From assembly GCA_021234155.1 (NCBI GenBank), contig JAJEKV010000016.1, positions 20,775,863 to 20,839,862 on the forward strand: a stretch of 64,000 nucleotides of DNA, in the 5' to 3' direction. The stretch comes from Isoetes taiwanensis. Taxonomy: Eukaryota > Streptophyta > Lycopodiopsida > Isoetales > Isoetaceae. Positions 53,445 to 64,000 of the stretch are shown in pieces. The stretch's first letter is position 1; each line of letters starts with the position of its first letter. Under the pieces are notes generated by a model that saw nothing but the letters and a program-made list of their open reading frames with translations, did not search any database and had not been told where the DNA came from. The position numbers and the translations under genes were made by a program.

Positions 53445-55950
53445 TTAAAAAAACTATTCTATTCTATTTATTATCCCAACTTCCATATCCTGTAAGCCAC
53501 TGCCTTCTTTGGCATAGGTAAATTGTTAGCCTTTGTTCCATACACAAGGCCCCCAAAAATTAACTTGCAGTCATAGTCATGATAGAAACCTGTATAAGGG
53601 TGGTTTCTAATACATGCAAGCCATAATGTCAATAAAAACTAGATGACTTTCATGGTTTTCTAATATCACTACTAGTTTGATCATAGTTCTTATACTAATT
53701 CTATGTCTTACACTAGTTTCTTAAAATTAGTATTGGTTTACGAGATGATTTTTAAGCATACATTATCAATATTATAATTAAAGATGATTTTACATACTAG
53801 TTATCACTGTCATATACATATTTTTAACCCAATTTTAATCCTCCCAAGTTTTTGTTATTAGTTCAAAAACCACGTTTGATTTTGAAAGTGCGTTATGGTT
53901 TTTGGCACATGCTTATTTACTATGCTTGTTAACAGTCTACTATATTGGTTTATGTTGTTGTTTTTTTAATATACTTGTTTCAATCCTTAAAGCCATTACG
54001 TTTTTTATGCATAATTTTTTACAATAACTAGTATTTCCAACTATTATATCTAATTGTGCACTACTTTTAGAGCATGATTCATATTTGTAATTATAAATTG
54101 CGTTATGTACATTGACTTATTTAGTGGTTGCATGGTGTGGTCTATGTTTTCTATCTTGTTTTCTACCTAAGTGTGCATTTGTACTTCTTTCTTGCCAATG
54201 TATTCTGAGTGGTATACTATTCCGTATCCATACAATATGCACATTTTGTCTGAAAGAGGATTTGGATTATTTAAAATGTTTATCATGCATGCTTTAGGTA
54301 TTCCCTTGTATATTTAGAGTGGTGAGGAGCTCTAGAGGTATGGTGTAGAGCATCATTGTCAAGGGTTCTCCTATAGAAACAATGACAAATCCTTCAGCTA
54401 CTAATAATGTATCATTCTAGCTAAAGTTGAGGGTATAACTCACTTGTGATAAGGGATATTAATGTCCTAATGTAAAACTCTGTTCCGAAGACTTTTATTC
54501 TTTACAACAAACAATGTTCAATTTTAGATGTATGGATATGGAAATAATGTGGTAAATCAATGATACATTTCTCCATCCTCATTTCCATCTAACCTTATTT
54601 TAGAAGCCCGTACCACTTAGCCAAGCTGAAATTTTAGAATTTCAAGAAAGTACAAGATCCTTTTTTAATCCATTGTTAATCTTAGCAGTTCTTATTTATC
54701 CTCTTGGATCCGGTTAGACCGCCAAGAAATCATCTGCCTCCCATGATGTTTTTTTTTTTACATTGTTTCACTCGACCAATTGATAACGGCCTATATTTTA
54801 GCCAGCACAAGTTTCAACATTTATATGATATTTCTCACGTAATCACTAGTCCAAATAGTCATGAGTGTTCATTCATCAAAAAAATTTCATTGTGTCAAAT
54901 ATTCATGATGGTGCATTCATTAATCTCAAGTCTAGAATATTGCATCATGAATATATTAACTCTGTCAAACCATTAGAAATACAAGCAATTCAATGTAGTG
55001 GCGACAACTCACAAGTTTTTTTTTCAAACATGAGAAATATGAGTCGTTTAGTATAGTGGCGACACAATCGACATTCAAGAACATTATCGATGAAGCAATG
55101 GTAACAAGTATTGAAATTCAATGTCATTCAAATGGTAGCTCATCTCCCAAGGAACATCTCCGAAGAGAGAAAAAATGGCCATCCACCGCAAGGATGTGTC
55201 AAACCTTAAATTTTCCCCTTTTCAACGTAGGGGCACCGTGTCCCGGGCACGAGGGGGAAATGAAGTGTTCATCCAGTTTGCTACTCTAGCAAGCTCGGAA
55301 TGTGGTTTTGAATTTGCACATGAGTTTGTAGCATCCAATTTACTCTAAGGACCAACCGGGGGAGGGGGGCATTTGTTCTCCTCCTCTTCGAACCCTAGAT
55401 GAAACCCTGTAAGCAAGCTTTCGGGCACTTCAGAGCCAAGGAGAGCTGCTAAAACCTAAGCCCTACATATTTCATAGGGTTTAAGTATCGGGGCACCAAT
55501 ACTGTTCCATATGCTAATCCCACCGTTCAAGCGGAATGTGGTTTTGAGTTTGCTCATGAGTCACGTAGCATCCAATTTACTCTAATGACCAACTAATATG
55601 ACCAATGAGCAATCCGGGCTTTTGATGGATCTTCTACTCCGCAAACATGTGTCATAGGGTAATTCTATCCTTCTAGATGCAATCACGCAATCGAATCATT
55701 GTTCCGTACCTTATAGCATGCCCAATCACACGATGTCTAGCTTGTTACGAGGCATCGCGACGGGGCAAGTATGGAACCGGTGCCAGGGGGGAGGGGAGGA
55801 GGAGGGAGGAGGAGGAAGAAGAGAATATTCTTTTTGAATCTTCGTATCGTTGAAATTGTGATGGAAAAACTATGGAAGAATACAAAAATACAAGTTGGAC
55901 AACTACATCTTGTTGTACACATGTTGTCATTTGACTTTAAATGCTTTTTG
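53445..55950. other. Intergenic, AT-rich, with a duplicated GC-richer patch
   Basis: No genes recognised. AGCGGAATGTGGTTTTGAGT and CATCCAATTTACTCTAA, at about 55528-55584, repeat a similar stretch at about 55296-55348. A purine-rich GGAGGAGGGAGGAGGAGG tract lies at about 55790-55820. Confidence 0.35.
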
Positions 55951-56124
55951 AAAGTTTGTCTCTAAGGGATACCATTTGGTAAATGAGCAAGTTGAAAAAA
56001 GGTTTGGTACGGTTGTTAATATTATGTATGGCGGCATGGAATGTGGGAAGTGGATTCCAGGGGCCCCGCGACCGGCGGCAGCCGGGAGTGGGTTTGGAAT
56101 CCGCGACCCACTTCCAGGCCATCA

Positions 56125-56238
56125 CAACATGGCAACTGGGAGTTCTGCTTGATTCTTACCTGCAGGTGACCGCTTGCGCGGAATTGCTGTGCCGCTTTCC
56201 ATTTCGGAGGCGGAATCGTCGACCCAGTTGCCATGTTG
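56125..56238. repeat. 114 bp inverted-repeat unit with 16 bp perfect arms
   Basis: CAACATGGCAACTGGG (56125-56140) is a perfect inverted repeat of 56223-56238. The interior is GC-rich compared with the surroundings. Just outside, 56050-56116 also folds (GGAAGTGGATTCCA with TGGAATCC...CCACTTCC). It resembles a foldback MITE; no target duplication was seen. Confidence 0.65.
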
Positions 56239-57488
56239 TTTGCTATAATGGTAGAGAAACAAATACCTATAGCCTACTTGTTATTTTTGTGAAGATATTT
56301 CTTAGCATAGAAAAAGTGGAACTATTGCAATGTTGGTGCATGGTGCCGATGGCATCAAATACTTCATGTAGTTTAAACAATGTACATTTGGAGCAATTTT
56401 TCTTGTAAGCAATATTCCCTTATGAAGAAAATATTGTGGCAGAAATTATAACCGAAGCATTTGGGGCTTTTGGCTTTGGCGCCGGAGCTTTTGGCTTTGG
56501 CGCCTAAACGGTCGCCTATGCTCTGATACTGCATGCTGATGTCTGGAACACTATGGTTCGTGGCTATACAGCAGATGGTTTATGCACAGATATAAGTCCC
56601 AGGCTACGAAAAAGAGGATTAGAAGGCATTGGATATGCCCAAAAATAACTGATGAGCATTGGTCTGCTTCAAGAATCGGCTGCTACAGAATCAGGTATTT
56701 CAAAATAGCTTTAATTTGCCCTGAGTTGTATAAAGCTTTGAATACATAGTTTCTACCTGCAAAAATGCCCTGAGCTTGTTGCTTGTAAAAAGGGCTTGTG
56801 CATGTTGCCTTAATCGAGATGCAAAGGAGGCATTTGCAAAATCGTTTTTGCAAAAGAGGCATTTATAAAATCGTTTTATGTGCTCAACAGATGTATATAG
56901 ATTTCAAGGCAGAGATTGTTATTTGGTTTTTTCTCTACTCTTTGTTGGCGCCTAAACGGCCTGCAGCATTACATTTGTTCCTTAGCAAAAAATACAAGGA
57001 TCAAGTGCAGGATCATAATATGGGTGTTTGGATCTTTGTGTTTTGAACTGTTGGCATCATTGGGATTTAGTAGCTGGTTCTACAATGTCTAGAGAGATCT
57101 TACAACAAAGAAATTTGAAGGATACTATTATGCAAGGACCAAATGGTGATGATTCAAAACAAAATGCTGTGATAGATGAGCTTCCAAACAGGTTTGCTCA
57201 TTTATATTTTTATGTATTGCTTCTAAGACCAATAAGGTAGCTAAGTAATATAGCAGATTTATAACTGTGTTGTAAAAATAAACTTGTTTGTATGGTATTA
57301 GCTTTCTCACTAGAGCAGGATATTTGAACCAAAGCTTTCTGCAGATGGAGAAAGCACCCTTTTGTATGGCTCACTAGGTGGATTGAATAAAGAATGTTTT
57401 TTTGGGTTCTTATTTTGGCTGTAAATATCATGGGCATTGCAAATTATTCTTATAGTCAATATTGCTTATGCTATTTCAACTGTTTTAG

Positions 57489-57916
57489 GGTTTGTCTGCT
57501 GGTCTGCTGAGGCAAGCAACATACATGACTGCGAGACTTGGATCATTTAGGTAACATTATTAATATTGATTTTTTATTGACATACTTAAAGCATGGACTC
57601 AATTTTCATGAGGCATCTAGAGTTTTGAATAATTAGCTTTCTAAGGAATTTAAAGCAGAAACACTTTGCACGAATATATCAAGTCTGCTCATAGGTGACA
57701 GATAAGCTGCTTTTAATGTATAGCCGAGCATTTGGCAGTTAGAAATGTTTTTGGAGTAACAGAAAATTGTGGAACTCCTTGCAGGCTCTTGACAGCGAAG
57801 GCCACTGCAACAAATGATGGCAAACCACTGCCTTTGTACCAGAAGGCAATTTGTGGTGTGACAGCTGGAGCAATTGGTGCTAGTGTTGGAAGCCCAGCGG
57901 ATTTAGCGCTTATTCC
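57489..57916 (+). pseudogene. Mitochondrial di/tricarboxylate carrier (DTC-type) fragment
   Basis: Exon 57489-57550, with TTTTAG acceptor and GTAACA donor, encodes GLSAGLLRQATYMTARLGSF. The next exon, from acceptor TTGCAG at 57785, gives LLTAKATATNDGKPLPLYQK and AICGVTAGAIGASVGSPADL. These are diagnostic blocks of the plant mitochondrial dicarboxylate/tricarboxylate carrier, an inner-membrane 2-oxoacid/citrate exchanger. The splice phase is preserved (AG|G). After ADLALI the sequence diverges, losing the carrier signature that should follow. The first third (including the first P-x-D-x-x-K repeat) and the C-terminal half are absent. It runs into sigma-factor exons about 90 bases later on the same strand. 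Confidence 0.85.
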
Positions 57917-58003
57917 TGTTCCGTGCATCAGTTGGCTCTGCGCATGTTTGCATTAGTTGGCTCCGCGCATGTTTGCATTGCATCATGTTATTTGTCAATG
58001 CAG

Positions 58004-59278
58004 GATCTCCTTAAATTGGAGAGAATGAAGGTTGAATTCATTGATAAAATGGGCAAGAGTTGCAGGGACCATTGAGCGAACTGTTCTTCAGCAGAAATTA
58101 TGGGCAGGGAAGAAATGTAAGGACAAGATGGTTAGTTGTAACCTTGGTTTAGTTGCAACCATTGCTAAGAAGTTTCAAGGAAATGGGTTGTCAAATCAAG
58201 ATCTTCTTCAGGTTGTCTTTCCTCTTTGTTTCTTAATCAAACTTGTTTATCTAAAAAGCTTTTTGATTGATAAAATATTATGACACCAATACTATCATTT
58301 GCAAAATGTTAGTTTCTATGGCGTAGAATGCTTTAATTTTAGAAATCACGCTTTGCTTTGTCTGATATGGTCCACGGAAGGACATCGAACTAATTAAGCA
58401 TATGATTGTTTCTACCTATGCAGTTAAAGGGGACACTCTACTTTTATTTTTGTTGCCTGCTTCATTTCATTTTAATTTCCTTAGAGGCACTGTTTCAGCA
58501 TAAGATATACAAAGAATGTGTGATATACATTTTAGTGCTGCAGGAAGGGAGCATAGGTTTGATCAGAGGAGTAGAGAAATTTGATTCTACCAAGGGATTT
58601 AAGCTCTCAACATATGCGTACTGGTGGATAAAACAAGCAATAAGCAGGGCAGTGGCACTGAATGCAAAAGCATATGTCTACCTGTACGTTGTCTATTAGG
58701 CCCTTATGCATATTTTTTCATTTTCTTGACTATGAGTGCAATCAATTATTTTCCTCTAATGCTGCACATTTAATTTCGTTTAGGTTCATCATTATGAGAT
58801 GATTTTTTTGAGAAGCATGGGAGAGCTCCTGAAGAGCAAGAATTGGCAGAGTTTGTTGGCTTGAGTTTATGAATTGGTCAAAGCCAATTTGGTCTCTTGA
58901 CAGACCTATTGGTGATGGCACTACAGCCTTTACGGTAAGCTTGTATTCTGCTTGATTCAACTGCTATTAAACAGATGCTGATAGCCTTAACATTGCAGGA
59001 GATACTTGCAGATGAGACTTCTGAATGTACTGAGAAAGTTACCAGTGCATTGTGGCTAAAAGAAGATGTGGACAAAGTTTTGCATACTTTACAACCACAG
59101 GAGCGAGAGATTATACGACATCGATTTGGTGGCTGGTGGCAGGTCTAAAACTTTTGAAGAAGTGGGTTACATGTACAATGTGACTAGAAATCGCATACGA
59201 CAAATTGAAAACAATGCAATGCGCAAATTAAGACAATCAAAACAAAGTAATTGTCTGCGCTGTCACATGTGTTCCTAA
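58004..59278 (+). pseudogene. Plastid RNA polymerase sigma-70-type factor, frame-disrupted 3' part
   Basis: Exon 58004-58211 has WARVAGTIERTVLQQKLWAG and VSCNLGLVATIAKKFQGNGL (regions 1.2-2.1). Exon 58544-58683 has [20 protein letters not shown] and [17 protein letters not shown] (regions 2.2-2.4, including the YAYWWI melting motif). Exon 58784-58934 has GRAPEEQELAEFVGLS and SLDRPIGDGTTAFT (region 3). Exon 58999-59278 has EILADETSECTEKVTSALWL, then KTFEEVGYMYNVTRNRIRQI and ENNAMRKLRQ (region 4 helix-turn-helix). Introns are canonical. Frame breaks occur at about 58045, 58805, 58875 and 59130, and the N-terminal plastid-targeting part is missing. Sigma factors direct the plastid-encoded polymerase; this copy appears non-functional, unless the breaks are assembly errors. 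Confidence 0.85.
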
Positions 59279-59279
59279 C

Positions 59280-61000
59280 TACTAGGCGAAGGACCTCAAT
59301 GTACTATGATAACAAAATTCAATGGAAAAAAAATTGAGCATCTTGGTCTTCTGTACTCTTCCCTTTTGTAATCAAAATACTGATAATAAGCAAATTTGGA
59401 TTAAAAAAAAAGGAAAAATAAAATAAAAATGCTCAAATGAACCATATGTTGAAATATAACAATTAATTAGGAGATATCACAATTTAAAACCATGTAAAAA
59501 AATCATGAACCCTCAAATTTTATTATGCTAATACATGAAGGTTGAATACTATGGTCTTTTATCGTAAATACTTGCCACGTGAAGCACAGTAAGGCTGATA
59601 TCATGAAAAAAAACACACTAGTTTTTCACATTATCGTGGAAGCAAAATCATACTGGTATATCTAAACCAAGCATAGTTTTATTGATAATTAGTCACTATA
59701 AAATACCATAACAATTATACACTAAAATAACAAAGATGATTAATCGCTGTAAGATATCATACTAATTACGCGCGTAAAATTACAATGTCAATAAACCAAG
59801 GATAATAGATGTGATCAAATATCATTCCGATAAACGTGATAAGTTAAGTGGTAGCACATATCATATATTCAAGTTGTCACAAAAACTAGCTATAAATTAT
59901 CATCTTTCAATACCATGTGAAGAAACACTATTCGTATGTCATGTTACTAAACTGCATTGATGAACTATATGGTATAACTAGACATGATTTGTAAACTTTT
60001 TGGCCCACATACCGATATTGATTTTAGGAGTTGGTTTTTACTACGAAATCATTAGAAAAAGATCATACTAATTCAATTTTGGGGGCCTTGTGATAGTACA
60101 CTCCAATAATCTGTCCATCTCCCAATAAAATAATGAGGGCATTAGACAAGCATTTGCATTGTTGCCTGTAGCTCGAGAACACAGAAAAAGGATTTGTGCT
60201 GCAAATGCACCTGTAAAAACTCACTGCTTTGTGTCCGTTAAAGATTGCTCAATGGGGTAAAATGGAGTGATCATTAAAGAACAAAAAGAGATTTGACGTT
60301 AGTAGTGCTATATTGACGTTGGGAATTTGTTGAGAAAAAGAGCAAAGCAAGAGGAAGTGAAATTGGTACCTAAAATTATTCGTGAAAAAACTAATCCTGT
60401 AAGCAAATCTAGCTCTGCCAAATTCGTCTCCTAGAAGAACTCCCTAGTTTCCAAATTTGCATCAATCGTGGCTGCTAGGCGGCCATGGCTTGAAAAGAGA
60501 AGCAGATAAAATGGTGGACTTGCAGCCACACCTCTGAAGATATGGGCGATCTCTGGATTCGACCGAGCAGCCTTTTTGTTAAGCCCGATTAGTGAATTTT
60601 TTGTTAAGGCCTGACGATTGAAACCCTAAAAAAAATTGATCCCCATTGCCTGGATCCAAAACTTTGCGAAACCACAATTGCAGGATCGCATTTCTTATTC
60701 AAAATCAACGGCTCAGAAAGAGTGCACTCTAGAAATACTATTTAATATACCTGTACGAATACAACAATGAAATTATGTGCACTCTAGAAATACTATTTAA
60801 TATACCTGTACGAATACAGCAACGAAATTATACAGAAACCATGTGAAAAAATATATAAAAATATAAAAGTAACCCCCTGTATTATGCTAGATATTCAATT
60901 AAACTGAATTAAACTTTATCGTCTATGGAGACCAAACGTCTACAGGATCCAAATAAAGAAAGAGAAATAATGACATGTGATGTTCTAGATCAATTAAAAG
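59280..61000. other. Intergenic, AT-rich; one tandem duplication
   Basis: A 55-base unit containing GTGCACTCTAGAAATACTAT and TAATATACCTGTACGAATAC occurs twice head to tail (60722-60776 and 60777-60831). No genes or RNA genes were recognised. Confidence 0.5.
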
Positions 61001-63240
61001 GGAGAATTTTATAGACAGCTGGGTAAATGTTGATATCAAATGATTTTTCTTTAAATTTACAAATAATCAATCGTAAACTTTTGTTCTATGTAATAAACAA
61101 AGAATATGTCACACAACAGATCCTAGTTCAATGCCATCGATTCGAGCCATCGGATCTGTATGCTCGAATGGGCGAGCATGCATCTCTCTCATGCATGCAT
61201 GCATTGCATGCATTTCCTGGGGCTCTGGTTCGTTTAGGGATCGCCATTTCTTGCAGGTTCTTCATCGACTTCTCATCGGCATTTTCTCCTCTCTCAGTAG
61301 TACCCTTGACTCTTTTTCTTTGATATCAGGCAGGGGAAGGGGCTTCTCCCGGCTTGGTTTGACAGTTTGGCATCGTTTTCCATATTGTGACATATTCTTC
61401 ACCGATCTCGTCCCTGTTTTGACCATCCTTCAACCTTCGACCTCGATCCCATTTTGATAAGGAAGTTCTTTTTTTTGTCGGGAGCTTTTGTCTGTTTTCA
61501 TGCAAGCTCTTATTCGACAATGCCATCGATCCGAGCTTTTGCCTTTATTGCTGGAAGAAATCAAGATCAGGGATCGTGAGTATGGAAGCCAAGAAGTGCC
61601 TCTGAAAGCTTTGCTTCAATCCAAAATGTGCTATGCCTAGCATGCGCGCATACCCGGAAGACCAGTATGTTAAATGTGGCTAGTATGATTTAGAGTTCCT
61701 TTTAAATCTGGCTAGCATGCGTTGCTCCATCACCATCTGCAAGAACCATGCCCCCTTATCCAATCAACCAAAGAATTATAAGAAAAACGTTACTCGATTT
61801 TTAGACAATCGGGAACTTTTTAGTCTGAATAAGTAGCACTGGAAACGTCATCACTTTACATACAAAATAGCAGAAGCTTCAACTCTTATAGATTCTGGCA
61901 TGATCATATTCTACTCCAACTCAATCTTAGGGTAAAGCAATAGATATTACTTGGTATAAATGCTACCATTGCTTGTAGTTGAGAAGGAGGACTCTTTGAG
62001 GTGAATAAACACTATTACCGGATAGAATTGATGCATGGTTTGTCTTCTTAGAAATAGAATTGATAGAGGTTGATGCTGGGCTGATTCTCGGTAAACGTTT
62101 TGAAAAATGCTCTAAACTCCTCTTATTTTGCTCAAACGATTCAAAATCCTTGTGCAAATTTGGCAAAATCAGAAGGAAGCAACGCTCATCTATGGATAAT
62201 ATGCGAGTGCTCTACGTGAAAATCCTTTAGAGATATTATAGTGCCTCGCATCAAAATCCTTTGAAGACATACTTATAGGTGCTGCCCAGATGCATGTGAA
62301 TTCTGCGTGGCATCCATACATTAGTATAACCTCTCGACTAGATAAGGGCGGAGCCAAACAAAATCCAGAACCCAAATATCATATGGGCAAAAGTTCTTCG
62401 ATTTTTATCGGGAATTATTTTCGAGCGAAAAACCCTTACACCTTAGAAAATCAATCTTAAAAAAAACCAAAAACTTTTTTGGCCATACTGGATAATCCCA
62501 AATCAAAAGGGTTGATTTAGTTCAAGGTATAGTATCATGATCCATAATTAGGAGTTGTGAAAGATTGTCACGGAATGGAAATGTAAGTGATTATGAAGCT
62601 TAATTATGTATGGATGACATATGCACAATAGTTTTATATAAGGTAATGGACAAGAGGCAATATCCGTTGGCCTCCAAGTAATAAACATGTGAGTTTATAA
62701 CTATTGTCATTGATGTGCAGTGTTTTCTCTCAGGAAGGGTAAAAATTCAAAAATTAAACATGTGAGATTGTATTGTCATTTATGTGCAGTGTTTTCTCTC
62801 GGGAAGGGTAAAAGTTCAAAATTTACGAAATCTCCATACAACAGCATGGTATCACACAACCCTAATATCCGAATGACGTATAAGAAAAATTCCATAGAAA
62901 CGGCTACAAACTGGGTCTTGGCTCTTGGGCCTAGAGAGTTGAACAGAATTGGATCCATGGTTAGCCTATGAAATAGATCTTATGACAGGTCTTACGTTGC
63001 AAGATCTTTGCCTTACATGTGATTAAAGTAATGACATCGTTTTTTTATGATAAAATAGTGTATTGAATTCACTCTTTAATAGAAGATACTATAAGATTTG
63101 AGACAATGTACTATATGGTGTTGATTTTGTACATGTATAACATGATTTTAGAGGCTCTCGCTGCCCTACGTCACCCCCGTGTGAATATGCACCCAAACCA
63201 AAGGGGGTTTAAGGGGGGATTTTATTTTCAAGTGTGGAAT
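61000..63240. other. Intergenic; short tandem duplications
   Basis: ATGCATGCATGCATTGCATGC is a (GCAT)n tract at about 61193-61211. A unit of about 68 bases containing GTGCAGTGTTTTCTCTC and GGAAGGGTAAAA is tandemly duplicated at about 62690-62825. Nothing coding was recognised. Confidence 0.4.
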
Positions 63241-63245
63241 ATAAT

Positions 63246-63550
63246 CACTACAAGAGGACAAGCCTTTTGCATCAAACGCTGCGTCACTACCTCTTAAGGT
63301 GCGTCAAGTTTGTGTCAGAACCTAGAATGTGACGCAAACTTAAAGGATTGTGTCAAAGTTTGTGTCAATATGATTGTGTCGCATGTAGTATCAGTAGTTT
63401 GAAAGCCATGTGTCGATTCTATAATAAGCCTTGTAACATCTATAATAACAATATTTGTGTCACTATTTTTGAAAAGTTTGTGACAAGTATTTAAGTAGTG
63501 TTGTGACAATTATAACATCATCTATTTGAAAGTTTTATATAAGTTTTGTA
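63246..63550 (+). mobile_element. CACTA (En/Spm-type) transposon 5' end
   Basis: CACTACAAGA at 63246-63255 matches the canonical start of plant CACTA elements. It is followed by subterminal reiterations of TTTGTGTCA and TGTGTC(A/G) in both orientations (at least ten within 300 bases), typical of transposase-binding arrays. The far end, the 3 bp target duplication and any transposase are not visible before the window ends, so it may continue beyond or be truncated. Confidence 0.7.
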
Positions 63551-63602
63551 TCAGCTATACGATATTGTTGTATCATACAACTGCAAAAAGTTACGTCATT
63601 TT

Positions 63603-63629
63603 GAAGATAAGATAAGATAAGATAAGATG
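63603..63629 (+). repeat. (GATAA)n microsatellite
   Basis: Five consecutive GATAA units. A shorter AATAAGATAAGATAATG recurs at about 63755. Confidence 0.85.
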
Positions 63630-63779
63630 AATTTTTACGTCCACGGGAACCCAACGGGTTATGGGACGGCACATGCAAGGGCAACAGCCCATCTAAAACC
63701 TGGGGACTAGGCCCCATCACCAAATACAATAACCAAATATTAAAAGGCTACCAAGAATAAGATAAGATAATGCTAATGT

Positions 63780-64000
63780 AGTGGTAAATTTATGCTTCTA
63801 AAATTATCTAGACATAGCCAGTCCAAGGATTGGAAGGCCATTGATCTAGAATAATTGCTGCGCCTCCCCTGTACACTGCCCATTTCTTTTGCAGGCGGGC
63901 TGCCCTCACCTTGCAGAGCTCCTCCTTACGGTTACACAATTGAAGAGGGGAGAGGTCCTCCTGTACTGAGAAACTAGTCCCTCTGAGATGGTTTCCATGC
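63780..64000 (-). other. Possible retroelement coding remnant at the window edge
   Basis: The minus strand reads SVQEDLSPLQLCNRKEELCK, then VRAARLQKKWAVYRGGAAII and LDQWPSNPWTGY before a stop, a frame that enters from beyond the window. The pattern loosely resembles LINE open-frame segments. Confidence is low. Confidence 0.25.

Noticed and set aside
58004-59278. Plastid-genome or bacterial origin of the sigma factor.
   Set aside because: The coding sequence is divided by GT-AG introns, so it is a nuclear gene of the plant sigma family.
1-64000. CRISPR arrays, bacterial operons, ribosome binding sites, rRNA genes.
   Set aside because: No evenly spaced short palindromic repeats, Shine-Dalgarno-linked gene strings or rRNA sequence were seen. 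Introns and plant gene families show a nuclear eukaryotic origin.

Overview
This is an AT-rich, intron-bearing plant nuclear sequence. Plant-type genes seen are a plastid sigma factor, a pentatricopeptide (PPR) protein, an LRR receptor-like protein, a PLAT-domain protein, a lipoxygenase fragment and a mitochondrial di/tricarboxylate carrier. Introns are GT-AG. The lineage cannot be fixed from the sequence. The TE load and the transposase type, which I associate with seed-free plants, would fit a moss, fern, lycophyte or gymnosperm. Most recognisable genes are broken; the clearest intact reading frame is a 476-codon membrane protein at 8.36-9.79 kb.

Layout. 0-8.3 kb: two exons of an unknown gene on the minus strand, dispersed repeats, a Helitron 3' end and a GC-rich palindrome. 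8.3-12 kb: the membrane protein gene, then the first copy of a roughly 0.85 kb duplication holding a foldback insertion. 12-21.5 kb: a degenerate satellite, a minus-strand coding exon split by a 603 bp hAT-type insertion, PLAT and PPR pseudogenes, and tRNA-like SINE units. 22-24.6 kb: a transposon-type gene split by a LINE tail, then the second copy of the duplication. 24.65-40.14 kb: a 15.5 kb element bounded by a perfect 20 bp inverted repeat. 40-49 kb: two related LRR receptor-like pseudogenes. 49-52 kb: a satellite array interrupted by a Helitron carrying about 1.5 kb of polypyrimidine. 52-64 kb: unknown exons, a carrier pseudogene beside a sigma-factor pseudogene, long stretches without genes, and a CACTA 5' end.

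The 15.5 kb element is the most unusual object. Its left half is coded on the plus strand: a coiled-coil/RING-like gene, a FCP1-like HAD phosphatase domain that has lost its nucleophile aspartate, a Ulp1/SUMO-type cysteine protease with its catalytic residues in place, and a small GC-rich ORF. Its right half is coded on the minus strand: two unknown genes and a large DDE-type transposase-like gene with conserved cysteine clusters and a C-terminal globular domain. Introns near both ends are filled with CACCACAT/ATGTGGTG satellite, a motif also present in the inverted termini. A 2.8 kb hAT element carrying a lipoxygenase fragment is nested inside and splits one of its genes.

Several insertions can be resolved to the base because the flanking sequence rejoins in frame or in register once the insert is removed: hAT MITE 13562-14164, LINE tail 23174-23298, hAT 31720-34502 and Helitron 49931-51772.
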